Of a stretch of DNA of 64,000 nucleotides, positions 25,384 to 34,173 are shown one piece after another. Position numbers and translations under genes: made by a program. Origin of the DNA: an uncultured Phaeodactylibacter sp. GTDB lineage: Bacteria > Bacteroidota > Bacteroidia > Chitinophagales > Saprospiraceae. The notes beneath the pieces were generated by a model. That model searched no databases and was not told the origin of the DNA. It saw only the letters and a program-made list of their open reading frames with translations. The first letter of the stretch is position 1. Each line of letters opens with the position of its first letter. Where the stretch lies: assembly GCA_913057245.1 (NCBI GenBank), contig CAJXNH010000013.1, positions 1 through 64,000 of the forward strand, written 5' to 3'.

Positions 25384-25851
25384 TCACCTTTGATCTCGTT
25401 CTGCCCGTTCGCTCAGGATTTCGACCAGCTTGAACAAGGTCTTTTGAAACTGCAGGACCTCCGGTTCCGTGAGGCGGCTATCGTTGAAGGATCCAATGAT
25501 CGTTTTAGGGATTTCCTGAGCTTTGGCCTTTAGCTGTGCGCCGGTTTCAGTGAGTTGGACCAGTACACTGCGCTCGTCTTTAGCGGACCGCCTGCGGCTG
25601 AGGAGTGCTTTCTGCTCCAGGCGTTTGAGCAAAGGTGTAAGGGTATTGGATTCCAGGTAAAGGCGGTTGCCGATTTCATTGACGGTTTGCTCCCCGTGCT
25701 GCCAAAGGACCAGCATGACCAGGTACTGCGGGTAGGTCAGGTCAAGGGCCTTTAGCAAAGGGGCGTAAATTTTTGTCGTCATTCTGGAAGCGGCGTAGAG
25801 CGGGAAACAAAGCTGGTTCTCCAGATAAAGGGCCGCTGCAGTATCGTTCAT
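25384..25851 (-). CDS. ohrR: OhrR-type MarR-family organic hydroperoxide regulator
   Basis: 155 residues. The N-terminal block ENQLCFPLYAASRMTTKIY carries the conserved redox cysteine (C15) of OhrR. The winged helix follows: LTYPQYLVMLVLWQHG, EIGNRLYLESNTLTPLLKRL and the wing RRRSAKDERSVLV. Oxidation of C15 by organic peroxides releases the repressor from DNA (family knowledge). The gene starts 2 bases after the gpx stop, so the two form a peroxide-response operon. A different MarR subtype is possible but the cysteine context is convincing. Confidence 0.85.
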   Translation of the reverse strand: MNDTAAALYLENQLCFPLYAASRMTTKIYAPLLKALDLTYPQYLVMLVLWQHGEQTVNEIGNRLYLESNTLTPLLKRLEQKALLSRRRSAKDERSVLVQLTETGAQLKAKAQEIPKTIIGSFNDSRLTEPEVLQFQKTLFKLVEILSERAERDQR

Positions 25852-25853
25852 GG

Positions 25854-26327
25854 TTACAGCAGTTTTTTGATCGTTGACTCCATCTTTTCGGGCTTCGTGA
25901 CCGGTGCGAAACGCTTCACTGGCTTTCCGTTCTTATCAATCACAAATTTGGTGAAATTCCATTTGATTTTTTTTCCGAACAAACCCTTGAGTTCATCCTT
26001 CAGGTACTTGAAGATAGGGTGCGCCCCCTCTCCATTAACCTCAATTTTGGCAAACATGGGGAAGCTGACCCCGAAGTTGATCTCGCAGAACTCCTGAATA
26101 GCATCGGCATTTCCAGGTTCCTGATTGGCAAATTGATTGCAGGGGAAGCCCAGCACGACAAGCCCTTCGTCCCGGTACTTTTGATAGAGCTTTTCCAGCC
26201 CTTCGTACTGAGGCGTCAGGCCGCATTTGCTGGCGGTATTGACCACCACAACGGTCTTGCCTTTGTATTCTTCCATTTTGACTTTTTTGCCATTGAGCTG
26301 TTCGGCTTCAAAGTTGTAAAATTCCAT
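25854..26327 (-). CDS. Glutathione peroxidase-like thiol peroxidase
   Basis: 157 residues, typical. The peroxidatic cysteine is in NTASKCGLTPQYEGLE, the conserved glutamine region is FPCNQFANQEPG, and the tryptophan motif is KWNFTKFVID. These BtuE/Gpx-type enzymes reduce hydroperoxides, usually with thioredoxin. It is co-transcribed with the OhrR regulator. A 153-bp mobile element lies between it and the doxX gene. Confidence 0.92.
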   Translation of the reverse strand: MEFYNFEAEQLNGKKVKMEEYKGKTVVVVNTASKCGLTPQYEGLEKLYQKYRDEGLVVLGFPCNQFANQEPGNADAIQEFCEINFGVSFPMFAKIEVNGEGAHPIFKYLKDELKGLFGKKIKWNFTKFVIDKNGKPVKRFAPVTKPEKMESTIKKLL

Positions 26328-26361
26328 AGCAGGTCGATTTTATCGGTTTGATTGACTGAAT

Positions 26362-26514
26362 GTAACTATTCAGCATAGTCTGTGAATCGCATTTTCTGCC
26401 TTTGTTTGCCCCAACCCTGAAGGGTGCAAAGCCAGAAAATGCACTGGCTCCCTTTAGGGATGGGGCAAAACAGGGCATTTTCTACTTATTTTTCCATGTA
26501 TGCTGAACAGTTAC
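26362..26514. mobile_element. MITE-like palindromic element (153 bp) overlapping the doxX 3' end
   Basis: Terminal inverted repeats GTAACTATTCAGCATA (26362-26377) and TATGCTGAACAGTTAC (26499-26514) differ at one position. Imperfect 8-bp direct repeats flank it: GACTGAAT (26354-26361) and GATTGAAT (26515-26522). Inside are further paired stretches around GCATTTTCTG and TTTGCCCCAACCCT/AGGGATGGGGCAAA. No transposase is present, so it is non-autonomous. Confidence 0.7.
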
Positions 26515-26923
26515 GATTGAATAAATATTTGAATGCTCCGGTTGACCAAAGTGCCCACAAAATGAGTACAGGCTGAAAGAACAGCCGGATAAGCCGCTTG
26601 CGGTCAGTGTCCAGCCCAAAAGCGTCAATGCCATTGGTGTATTGGGAAATGTTGCCCGGAAAGATCAGCACATAAAAGATCGCCAGCGCAATGCCCACCT
26701 TGACCTTATGGCGGGTCAGGAAAATCATAGCCAGCCCGAGCGTAATTTCCGTCACACCAGAGGCGAGGACCACCAAGTCCATAAAAGCAGGGTCGTTCGG
26801 CAGCCACCTCGGCACCTGAGCCTGGTACTCCTCCCGTTGGAAGGTAAGATGCCCGATGCCGGCCAGCCCCATGAGCAAGCCCAGAATGATACGGAATACG
26901 TTTTGCAGTGTTGTTGTTTTCAT
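26486..26923 (-). CDS. DoxX-family membrane protein with element-derived C-terminus
   Basis: 145 residues with four hydrophobic segments; FRIILGLLMGLAGIGHLTF at the N-terminus and VVLASGVTEITLGLAMIF are DoxX-like. The last nine codons (RNCSAYMEK and the stop) are read from the mobile element at 26362-26514, so the native C-terminus was replaced when it inserted. A good promoter lies 33-63 bases upstream of the start. DoxX proteins are linked to thiol or sulfur redox and respiratory chains; the exact role here is unknown. Confidence 0.85.
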   Translation of the reverse strand: MKTTTLQNVFRIILGLLMGLAGIGHLTFQREEYQAQVPRWLPNDPAFMDLVVLASGVTEITLGLAMIFLTRHKVKVGIALAIFYVLIFPGNISQYTNGIDAFGLDTDRKRLIRLFFQPVLILWALWSTGAFKYLFNRNCSAYMEK

Positions 26924-26955
26924 TTATATCGGTTAAGATTAAATCGTGTGCGATG

Positions 26956-26986
26956 TAAATATAGGAGTGTTTTAATAATTTTGCAA
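26956..26986 (-). promoter_or_regulatory. Promoter of the DoxX gene
   Basis: Minus-strand TTG (26986-26984), 20 bases, then TATATTTA (26963-26956), one mismatch to TAnnTTTG, 33 bases before the ATG. Confidence 0.45.
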
Positions 26987-27110
26987 GGGCAAAGAAGCAA
27001 TTAGCCCTAGTTTGTCCGCAATACGAACTGATTCGTAGTGCGGGTCAGGCAGCAGGATATATTCTAAAGCCGACTCAGAACACTAAATTTTGCCTGTGCA
27101 AAAAGAACAG

Positions 27111-27608
27111 ATGACCTCCAGAAAGCTGGACTATGAAAGAGACAAGGATGATGTAACTGCATTCCTGGTCCGTAACCAAGCCTATCTGATCTATCAGGAT
27201 GGGCGGGATGTGGATGAAGCCACAACAAAAGAAGTGTTTTATGGCGAACTGCCCGCTACGCATACCTATGAGGACAAACAGATCACAGGTTATTTCCTTA
27301 ACGGGGAACTGATAGGGCTGGTCGATATTTTAAAGCACTACCCAAAGCCACATACCTGGGTAATAGGGTTAATGCTGACAGAAGCGTCGAACAGAAGGCA
27401 GGGCATAGGCCGGATGATTTATCAGCAAACAGAAGCCTATCTGCTTGACAATAACACAAAGGTTGTCCGCCTGGGCGTGTTGGAGGATAATATCATCGGA
27501 AAATCCTTTTGGGAAGCCAACGGCTTTTTGGAGACCGGAGCATTCCGATGGCATGCTGATAAAAGGAAAATACTGGTTTATGAGAAAGATATTTCTGGAT
27601 GCGCTTAA
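27111..27608 (+). CDS. GNAT-family N-acetyltransferase
   Basis: 165 residues from the ATG at 27111; the longer open frame starts with TTG. The acetyl-CoA loop is RRQGIGRMIYQQ (Q/R-x-x-G-x-G/A type), preceded by the beta-4 strand TWVIGLMLTEA and followed by VVRLGVLEDNIIGKSFWEANGF. The substrate is unknown. A MITE-like element begins 10 bases past the stop. Confidence 0.85.
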   Translation: MTSRKLDYERDKDDVTAFLVRNQAYLIYQDGRDVDEATTKEVFYGELPATHTYEDKQITGYFLNGELIGLVDILKHYPKPHTWVIGLMLTEASNRRQGIGRMIYQQTEAYLLDNNTKVVRLGVLEDNIIGKSFWEANGFLETGAFRWHADKRKILVYEKDISGCA

Positions 27609-27617
27609 GGGCATTTA

Positions 27618-27779
27618 GAGCCTGTTGGGATTTTGGTCTTCTAGGCGAGAACTTGCAATTTTTTGATTAGACGAGGCACGAAAACCGGAGCTTAGCCTAA
27701 GCTAAATGAGGATTTTCGGAACGAAGTATAAGCAAAAAAGTGCTGTTCGCAGCCCGATTACTAAAGTCCAAACAGGCTC
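27618..27779. mobile_element. MITE-like element B (162 bp) with TTA target duplication
   Basis: Ends GAGCCTGTT (27618-27626) and AACAGGCTC (27771-27779) are exact inverted repeats. TTA lies directly on each side (27615-27617 and 27780-27782), matching the TNA target duplication of IS5-type elements. The core AGCTTAG-C-CTAAGCT (27689-27703) and flanks match element A at 21118-21282 in the other orientation. It is non-coding and mobilised, if at all, by a transposase elsewhere. Confidence 0.7.
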
Positions 27780-28011
27780 TTAGTACAATCCGGAAATGCT
27801 CAGGTTTAGTGGCTGCTTTTTTACGCCCCGCTTCCGTTTAACAAACCCTGTCGGCTTTGTTCGCTGCATCGAAGAGGAGGATTGTACCCACCAGACATTT
27901 GAAAAGATACCGGATCGGCAAAGACTCTCCTTCACAACCCTTAATGGTGAAGTGAGGAGATCGCTGCTGGATTTTTGGCCTTAGAGAAGGGAGTTGCAAA
28001 AACGAATAAGA

Positions 28012-28046
28012 CCCTTGATCCCATTCAGGACCAAGGGCCTTTTTTG
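28012..28046. terminator. Terminator-like hairpin beyond the tRNA gene
   Basis: CCCTTG (28012-28017) pairs with CAAGGG (28032-28037), followed by TTTTTTT on the plus strand. It sits 65 bases past the tRNA 3' end and can also end minus-strand transcripts, though the T-run is weaker there. Confidence 0.5.
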
Positions 28047-28109
28047 CCGCTTTTGCCATCATTCTTTGCCGCTTTCGTATCTAAGAGGCAATGATTCAGC
28101 AAAAACGTT

Positions 28110-28184
<75 letters not shown>

Positions 28185-28239
28185 TGCTTTTTAGCGAATG
28201 CAAATATAAGTGCTTTTTGGAAAAGGTGCAATAAGCCCG

Positions 28240-29733
28240 CTAATTTTTGCGCTCGAAAATCACTACGTAGCCACCAATATTGGCCACTTCAGTATAGTGG
28301 GCGGCCCGGTAGGCGGTAAAGCGTTCGGTTTCAACGGGATAGCGGAAGACCATGAAGCGGGGGGCAGCGGCCTCAATTTTCGCTACTTCTTTCTCCACAT
28401 CAATCTCCATGGCTTCGATGTGCTTGTCCATCCAAAACAGGGAAGGGTGGACATAAGGAATGAGTGGAAGGCGCCGGGTCATGAAATAGATGGCCTGGTC
28501 CTCCTGCGTGTAGATACGGTCGCCGGGCTCAAGATGCTGATTGAGGTATTGTGCAGCGTAACGGACATTATCCGGGCGGTCGAGGTAGTCTTTCTTTTGA
28601 AGCAACAGGTGCGTAACAAAGAGTAAGCCCAATAAGGCATAGCCAATTCGCGGGTGGCGCATCCAACGCAGCCACCGGGGCACCTCTTGCCGGGGCAGCC
28701 CGAAGAACTCTCCGGCCAGGTAACTAAAGGGCAGCATAAACTGAATGTAATAATGCCCAAAGGCATTGCCGGGAATCAGTACGGAGGCCAGTGCAAAGGC
28801 AGACCAGATCAGCCCAAACTGCCGAACGGACAGCTTGACGCTTTTGTGCCAAAGCCCTATGATAAACAATACGGTAACGGGTAAAAATCGCAGGAAAAAT
28901 TCAAAAAAGAAAACGATGTAGTGCGAAAAGGTGCGGGAGGAAGGATAGCGCCCGGCTACGGTGACCGAGTTAAACCAAAAGCGGTCGAACTCCCCAATCT
29001 GATAATAGTAACCAACAACTACTGCAAAGGGGATGGCAGCACCCAGCGCCATCGTCAACGCCTGACTCAGTGCTTTGACGACATTGCCTTCCCGGCGCAA
29101 AGACAAAAAGATAAGAAAAGCTCCGAATGCGAGCCCATCAAAGAGCACCACGTATTTGATGACAAAGCCAATACCCAGCAGCAGGCCGGCTGCAAGGAAG
29201 GCCAGGTAGTTTCGATATTTGAAAAACAGTAAAAGTGCACCCGCTGTGAAAAGGTTGAAGTAAGTCTCCGTATTTGGGGAAACACCATAACGGGTGTACA
29301 GTGAATTCAGAATAAGGTAGATGATACCTGCTGACAGCGCTGCCGCCCAGTTACTGCCTTGTATGCGTTTGGCGCGGTAAAGCAGAAAAGCCGTTAGGCC
29401 CAGTACGAGGGCTGCAACAAGCCGGTAGCCCCAAAGGGCATGGCCAAGCAGGGACTTTAGGGCGGCCAGTACCAGAAAAATGCCTATGGGCTTAGTATCA
29501 ATGTAATCTACCTGATAGGTGTAGCCCTGTGATACGGCATCCGCTATGACGAGGTAGGTAGACTCATCGTGGTCAATGACTGATGGGAAAAAGGAAATCA
29601 GGCGGATGGCTACGGCCACCAGCAGCAAGATACCTAAAGCCTTGATAGAGTCGGAAAGTTGCAATGTTGGATGTCGTTCGTTTTGTTGGTCACAATGGAG
29701 CGACAAATATAGGACAATTAATCTGCTTCCCAA
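28240..29733 (-). CDS. GT39/ArnT-like integral membrane glycosyltransferase
   Basis: 497 residues with about 11-13 hydrophobic segments. The N-terminal SFFPSVIDHDESTYL has the DxDE-type loop of PMT/ArnT family enzymes, and the first periplasmic loop is followed by YTRYGVSPNTETYFN. A hydrophilic periplasmic domain ends the protein (EPGDRIYTQEDQAIYFMTRR). These enzymes move sugars from polyprenyl-phosphate carriers onto lipids or proteins; donor and acceptor are unknown here. The start overlaps the upstream gene by 16 bases; a TTG at 29664 is an alternative start that would give a more typical N-terminus. Confidence 0.8.
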   Translation of the reverse strand: MGSRLIVLYLSLHCDQQNERHPTLQLSDSIKALGILLLVAVAIRLISFFPSVIDHDESTYLVIADAVSQGYTYQVDYIDTKPIGIFLVLAALKSLLGHALWGYRLVAALVLGLTAFLLYRAKRIQGSNWAAALSAGIIYLILNSLYTRYGVSPNTETYFNLFTAGALLLFFKYRNYLAFLAAGLLLGIGFVIKYVVLFDGLAFGAFLIFLSLRREGNVVKALSQALTMALGAAIPFAVVVGYYYQIGEFDRFWFNSVTVAGRYPSSRTFSHYIVFFFEFFLRFLPVTVLFIIGLWHKSVKLSVRQFGLIWSAFALASVLIPGNAFGHYYIQFMLPFSYLAGEFFGLPRQEVPRWLRWMRHPRIGYALLGLLFVTHLLLQKKDYLDRPDNVRYAAQYLNQHLEPGDRIYTQEDQAIYFMTRRLPLIPYVHPSLFWMDKHIEAMEIDVEKEVAKIEAAAPRFMVFRYPVETERFTAYRAAHYTEVANIGGYVVIFERKN

Positions 29734-30332
29734 TCCCGCATTTTGCGCAGCAGCAGGTCAATCCTCGCTACGATATCTTTCTGTTCCCGGCGCTTAAGCT
29801 GTGCCGCCTTTCGGGCGAGTTCTTCATCGTCAGACCGCTCCTGGGTCAGCTCTTTCAGTACATCGGTGTAGTTTTGGGATTCCCAGTATCCACTTTCATC
29901 CTCTACCTCCAGGTCATGAATATACTTTTCTTGCAGATAACGCAGTAAGCTGATTGCAGCAGCGTGGATTTCCGGTCCGGCAGATTGGGTATGCACCGTG
30001 ATCCAGCTGGGGGTAACGGCGTAATTGTCAACCGCACTAACCGCCACTTGCATTGGGGAAGTTAAGACGCCTGAAGCGCTAAAACAGAAGTAAAGCGGAG
30101 CAGAGTCCTGGTGAATTTGCAGAATAATCCCCTTCAGGCCTGAGTCGCCCACGATAGCAGGTACCCCTGCACTGTTACGTTCCAGGCGGGCGTCGGGCTT
30201 ACGGTCCCAGTGCCCGTCAAGTACCTGAGTAGGCCAGTGCATAGACTTCCCAATATCTTCCAGTTCACTGAGGAGTGCTGCGGATTGCCGTTTGTCCGTC
30301 AGGGTGCCCCGGTAGTGGATACTTAGCCCCAT
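29718..30332 (-). CDS. Conserved hypothetical protein (204 aa)
   Basis: Begins MGLSIHYRGTLTD and has a C-terminal half rich in charged helix (ELTQERSDDEELARKAAQL, KRREQKDIVARIDLLLRKM), probably coiled coil. No signal peptide or membrane helix is seen. The middle has LKGIILQIHQDSAPLYFCF and a beta-rich stretch. I do not recognise the family. It sits between YpdA (3 bases upstream) and the glycosyltransferase (16-base overlap) on one strand, so it is part of a three-gene operon. Confidence 0.7.
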   Translation of the reverse strand: MGLSIHYRGTLTDKRQSAALLSELEDIGKSMHWPTQVLDGHWDRKPDARLERNSAGVPAIVGDSGLKGIILQIHQDSAPLYFCFSASGVLTSPMQVAVSAVDNYAVTPSWITVHTQSAGPEIHAAAISLLRYLQEKYIHDLEVEDESGYWESQNYTDVLKELTQERSDDEELARKAAQLKRREQKDIVARIDLLLRKMRDWEAD

Positions 30333-30335
30333 ACG

Positions 30336-31322
30336 TCAAATCGTTTGCAGCTTAGGCACACGCCGGGCAACTTGCTTTGCGATGACTGTGCCGTGGTCTC
30401 TTGTATTCTCAATGAATAGTGAATTGGTCTTCATACCTGCACAGACCACACCTGCCAGAAAAACATTGGGCAGGCTGGTTTCCAGGGTTTCCGGGTTATG
30501 ATTGGGCACCCGTGCTTCGTCCTCCGGTATTTCGAGCCCAAGGCTGGAGAGCAGATCGTAATTCGGGCGGTACCCGGTCATGGCCAGCACCCAGTCGTTG
30601 TCCAGCTCTACTTCTCCTTCCGGGGTTTGGAGGATTACTATATCGGGGTGAATGGATTGTACGGTACTGTTCCAGTAGGTTGGGATACTGCCTTCTGTTA
30701 TACGGTTTTCGATGTCGGGTTTAATCCAGTACTTCACACCTTTATAAATGGCATTGCCCCGGATAGCCATCGTAACTTTTGCCCCTTTGCGCCAAAGCTC
30801 CAGTGCTACCTGGCAGGCAGAATTAGCAGCTCCAACCACAAGTACTTCCTGTCCGACATAGGGGTGGGCATCATCGTAGTAGTGCTTGACTTTGGGAAGG
30901 TCTTCACCGGGCACGTCCATCATGTTTGGGGTATCGTAGAAGCCAGTGGCCACGACCACCGCCCTGCCCTGATAGGTGCACTTTGAAGTAGAGATTAAAT
31001 AACCGCCAGTGCCATCGGGCTCCATTTTTGACACAGGTTCGTAAGTATGCACATTGAGGGACCAGGCTTGCTGCAGGCGCCGGTAATATTCCAGTGCTTC
31101 CCGCCGTGTAGGCTTCTCCGTATGTGAGATAAAGGGTACGTCTCCGATCTCCAGCCGTTTGGAAGTGGAGAAGAAGGTCATATTGTCCGGGAAATTGTAA
31201 ATGGAGTTGGCCAGCACCCCTTTTTCAAGCACCAAATGACTGAGCCCTTCCTTATGAGCAGCGATTGCGCAATTAAGCCCGGTTGGTCCGCCGCCAATGA
31301 TGATCAAATCGTAACTTTCCAT
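30336..31322 (-). CDS. YpdA-type thiol-disulfide flavin reductase
   Basis: 328 residues from the ATG at 31322 (MESYDLIIIGGGPTGLNCA); an upstream ATG at 31349 adds nine residues. FAD- and NADPH-binding Rossmann loops are GGGPTG and LVVGAANSACQVALEL. SIYNFPDNMTFFSTSKRLE, in place of a CxxC thioredoxin reductase motif, marks the YpdA family, which reduces bacillithiol disulfide in organisms that use bacillithiol. That substrate is family knowledge; this genome's thiol is not shown. Confidence 0.88.
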   Translation of the reverse strand: MESYDLIIIGGGPTGLNCAIAAHKEGLSHLVLEKGVLANSIYNFPDNMTFFSTSKRLEIGDVPFISHTEKPTRREALEYYRRLQQAWSLNVHTYEPVSKMEPDGTGGYLISTSKCTYQGRAVVVATGFYDTPNMMDVPGEDLPKVKHYYDDAHPYVGQEVLVVGAANSACQVALELWRKGAKVTMAIRGNAIYKGVKYWIKPDIENRITEGSIPTYWNSTVQSIHPDIVILQTPEGEVELDNDWVLAMTGYRPNYDLLSSLGLEIPEDEARVPNHNPETLETSLPNVFLAGVVCAGMKTNSLFIENTRDHGTVIAKQVARRVPKLQTI

Positions 31323-31381
31323 GATTGTCTTGCATTTTTGGACAATCATTCAACGCAGTAAAGGGGGACAAGGTTGATGGA

Positions 31382-33391
31382 TCAGGGGATGACCTGTTGC
31401 AGGACGATCTTGAAAAGTCCTTCCGGCCTGACCGGCTTTACCACATAGTCGTTAATGCCAATCGACTGGCACCGTTCCTGTTCCTGTTTGGATTCATTAG
31501 CGGTTAGGGCAATGATGGGGACTTTGGACTGGCTCCTGATTTTTATGGCAGCTTGTATGCCATTTAGCACAGGCATTTCGAGGTCCATCAGGATAAGGTC
31601 GTAGTCGTTCCTGGTGGCCATCTTAACACCTTCAAGCCCATTAGCCGCCACATCTACTGTAACCTTATCCGACCAATTTGTCAGCATGCGCTTCGTAGCC
31701 AGACGATGCAGGTCATGGTCTTCCACCAGCAGGATACGAAGGGGCGTTGTAGGCGTTTCGGGCAATGCTCTGGGTTGCTGTTCGGGGGTCTCGACCGGCA
31801 GTTCGATTTTGATCTCGAACTTTTGGCTGGTCTTGCGGATAGGCTTGAGCTGTCCGCCCATGATGGAGGTCAGCTGCTTGGCAATGATCAGGGGCAGCAT
31901 CCGGCTGGCCTCTACACTATGGTCCTTAATGATCTCTTCATCCTCAATCATTTCCTTGGCTTCTTCGAAGTCAAAATCATCAGATTGGAACAAACAACGC
32001 ACTAATAGCTCAAGGTTGGCATTACGGCTACCCCGGACGCCAAGCGAAAGGCGGGTTTGGGCATCGGGCACCGTAAAATTGACGGCAAGCTCGATGGTAT
32101 TGTAAATGAGTTGAGTGAGCAGCTGCGGGTCACTGATAATAGTGTCCGGTAATTTCTGGGATACCTCGAGGACGAGCTCACTGCCTGATTTCTCTGCTCT
32201 GATTTTAGAGATATCCAGCACGGTTTTCAGCATATTCGAAACTTGGATATCTGAATAGTTCAGGCTGACCTGCTCGGTGCGGAGGGTACTGAGATTGATC
32301 CAGTTATTTAGTGCGAAGCTAAGGTCCTCCAGAGAAGATTTTATCCCCTTGATGTACTCTTTTTGCTGGTCTCCAAGCGGGGTTTCCTCCAGGAGATAAA
32401 TAAAGTTAATCACCGATGCGATAGGGGTCCTGAGGTTGTAGGAAAAATCGGAAAATAAGACTTTATGGTTTTCGTGGGATCCATTATCGGTCCGGTGGTC
32501 CGGTTTTTGCGGCGTGCTTGCTTTGTCCGGTTTGGCCGGTTCTTCCGGGTCAGGCCCCGGGCCGCTGTTGGGCTCCGGTTGAGGAGGGGAGGGCTCAGGC
32601 GCCTGATTAGATATATCCTGAATACTGCCCAGGAGCATCATTTGGTTATCCTTTTCAACATAACTGACTTGCGCGTTCACCTGTACGTGGCGGACTTTCT
32701 TATTGTCGATGACAATCCGATGGTTGATGGTGTGCGGCTTACCATCGCTCATCGCCTCCTCAAAAAACTGCTCTACCTCTGCGCGGTCATTGACGTGCAC
32801 ATATTTGAGGTATTCGGAAAGAGAAGGAACGAAGCTGCCCGGCTGGAACCCAAAGAAGCGGAATATCTCATCATCCCAGTGCATGGACGTATCGACCATG
32901 TTCATCTCCCAGCGCCCGAACCTGGCAATTTTTAGCGCCCGGCGGGTGCGTTCTTCGTTTTTACTGAGGTCATCGGCCTTTTTCTGGAGCTTGGATTGGG
33001 TGGCGAAGCGCTGAAGAGAATAATTTATGGTTTTGACGAGCAACCGATGGTCAAAGGTGCCCTTGACCAGAAAGTCCTGAGCGCCTGCTCTCACGGACTG
33101 AATGCCCATGATCTCATTCTTATAACCGGTCATGACAATGACCGGGGTGTTGGGGGCCTTTTCCCTGAACTGCTGCAAGGTTTTAAATCCTGTAACATCC
33201 AGTAGGTTAAGATCAAGCAATACAATATCCGGTGAGCATTCCCACAGCTTTTCCAGCCCCTCTGACAGCGAGTCCGAAGTAAACAAAGTGTGCTTATAAT
33301 TGGCCTCATTTAGGAGTGCTTCCAGCAGTGCAATATCTGGCTCGGAGTCCTCAATGACCAAAATTCTCGTGTTGTTATTGCTCATAACCAT
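31382..33391 (-). CDS. Two-receiver PAS hybrid with a degenerate histidine-kinase core
   Basis: 669 residues, no membrane segment. REC1 covers 8-125 with phosphoacceptor D60 (DIVLLDLNLL). A PAS-like region lies at about 150-260 (WDDEIFRFFGFQPGSFVPS). A Pro-rich linker (262-300) follows. The kinase-like part begins FSDFSYNLRTPIAS, where the H-box histidine is Y318. The ATPase-like part keeps SDPQLLTQLIYNTIELAVNFT-like N-box residues but L replaces the second Asn, and the G1 and G2 glycine motifs are lost (ASRMLPLIIAKQL in place of GxGLGLxIxKxL). REC2 (551-669) has D603 in DLILMDLEMP. It therefore cannot autophosphorylate as written and may serve as a receiver scaffold. An ATG at codon 3 is possible. 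Confidence 0.85.
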   Translation of the reverse strand: MVMSNNNTRILVIEDSEPDIALLEALLNEANYKHTLFTSDSLSEGLEKLWECSPDIVLLDLNLLDVTGFKTLQQFREKAPNTPVIVMTGYKNEIMGIQSVRAGAQDFLVKGTFDHRLLVKTINYSLQRFATQSKLQKKADDLSKNEERTRRALKIARFGRWEMNMVDTSMHWDDEIFRFFGFQPGSFVPSLSEYLKYVHVNDRAEVEQFFEEAMSDGKPHTINHRIVIDNKKVRHVQVNAQVSYVEKDNQMMLLGSIQDISNQAPEPSPPQPEPNSGPGPDPEEPAKPDKASTPQKPDHRTDNGSHENHKVLFSDFSYNLRTPIASVINFIYLLEETPLGDQQKEYIKGIKSSLEDLSFALNNWINLSTLRTEQVSLNYSDIQVSNMLKTVLDISKIRAEKSGSELVLEVSQKLPDTIISDPQLLTQLIYNTIELAVNFTVPDAQTRLSLGVRGSRNANLELLVRCLFQSDDFDFEEAKEMIEDEEIIKDHSVEASRMLPLIIAKQLTSIMGGQLKPIRKTSQKFEIKIELPVETPEQQPRALPETPTTPLRILLVEDHDLHRLATKRMLTNWSDKVTVDVAANGLEGVKMATRNDYDLILMDLEMPVLNGIQAAIKIRSQSKVPIIALTANESKQEQERCQSIGINDYVVKPVRPEGLFKIVLQQVIP

Positions 33392-33726
33392 TAACCGCTT
33401 CTTTCATTCCTCCCATTTGCCAGTTCCTGGATAGGGGTTCGAGGTTAAAAATTGCATTGTTGCCCTGTCGGGTAGTTGACCTGAAAGCGATTCGCAGCCT
33501 TTGCGAAACGGAGTCAGGAGCAGCTCTGTCTGAGCGGCTGTCATAGCCTTTGACTATCCAGGCTCAGGTATCTAATATCATTTAGGTGCATTCACCGGAA
33601 TGCGGAGTAGTGTTCCATGGTAAGTTCACAACCGGGTTGCTAACCGGGCTGTGAAAATTTCCGGCTGTATTGGGCTTTGACCGGAGTCTTGTATAATCGG
33701 CGGGACGAAGGACTACCAGGATTCGC
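33392..33726. other. Intergenic gap with short hairpins
   Basis: No gene is seen. GCATTC/GAATGC with a 4-base loop and an imperfect TTCACA...TGTGAA stem (about 33626-33656) lie here. The two response-regulator genes on either side are on the same strand and may share signals. Confidence 0.4.
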
Positions 33727-34173
33727 TCAGGAAACCTTGGTTGGTAAAATTGTGGTAGTTAACCAGAAATCTTCTATCTTATGTATGATTTCAAAAAATT
33801 TATCGAAATCAATAGGCTTGTTAATAAAGCAGTTGGCGTGCAGGTCGTAGCTTTTCAGAATGTCTACACCGGCATTGGAAGTCGTGAGCACAACCACGGG
33901 TGTCCGCTTCAGTATTTCATCAGATTTGATGACACCAAGGACTTCCCGACCATCCCATTTTGGCAGGTTTAAATCCAGAAGGATGAGATCGGGTAGGAGA
34001 GCATCTTCATAAGGAGGCTCCTTACGAAGGTATTTGATGGCTTCAATGCCATCTGTCACGACATCAAGTTTGATATCGTTTTTGCTTTCCCGGAAAGCTT
34101 CTTGAGTAAGTCTTACATCCCCCGGATTATCCTCGATTAAGAGGATATTGTGTGCTTTTGTTTTGTTGACCAT
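33727..34173 (-). CDS. Single-domain response regulator (Rcp1/CheY-like)
   Basis: 148 residues of one receiver domain. The acidic pair is in LLIEDNPGDVRLTQEAF, the phosphoacceptor is in DLILLDLNLPKWDG, the switch Thr/Ser is VVLTTSN and the conserved Lys is in CFINKPIDFDKF. It has no output domain, so it is a phospho-relay or kinase-regulating protein. It lies 335 bases upstream of the two-receiver hybrid on the same strand; a pathway link is inference. Confidence 0.92.
   Translation of the reverse strand: MVNKTKAHNILLIEDNPGDVRLTQEAFRESKNDIKLDVVTDGIEAIKYLRKEPPYEDALLPDLILLDLNLPKWDGREVLGVIKSDEILKRTPVVVLTTSNAGVDILKSYDLHANCFINKPIDFDKFFEIIHKIEDFWLTTTILPTKVS

Noticed and set aside
26404..26470. TTTGCCCC...GGGGCAAA and CCCT-AGGG pairings as a stand-alone CRISPR- or REP-like repeat
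   Set aside because: They lie inside the 26362-26514 element and pair with each other; there is no array or spacer.
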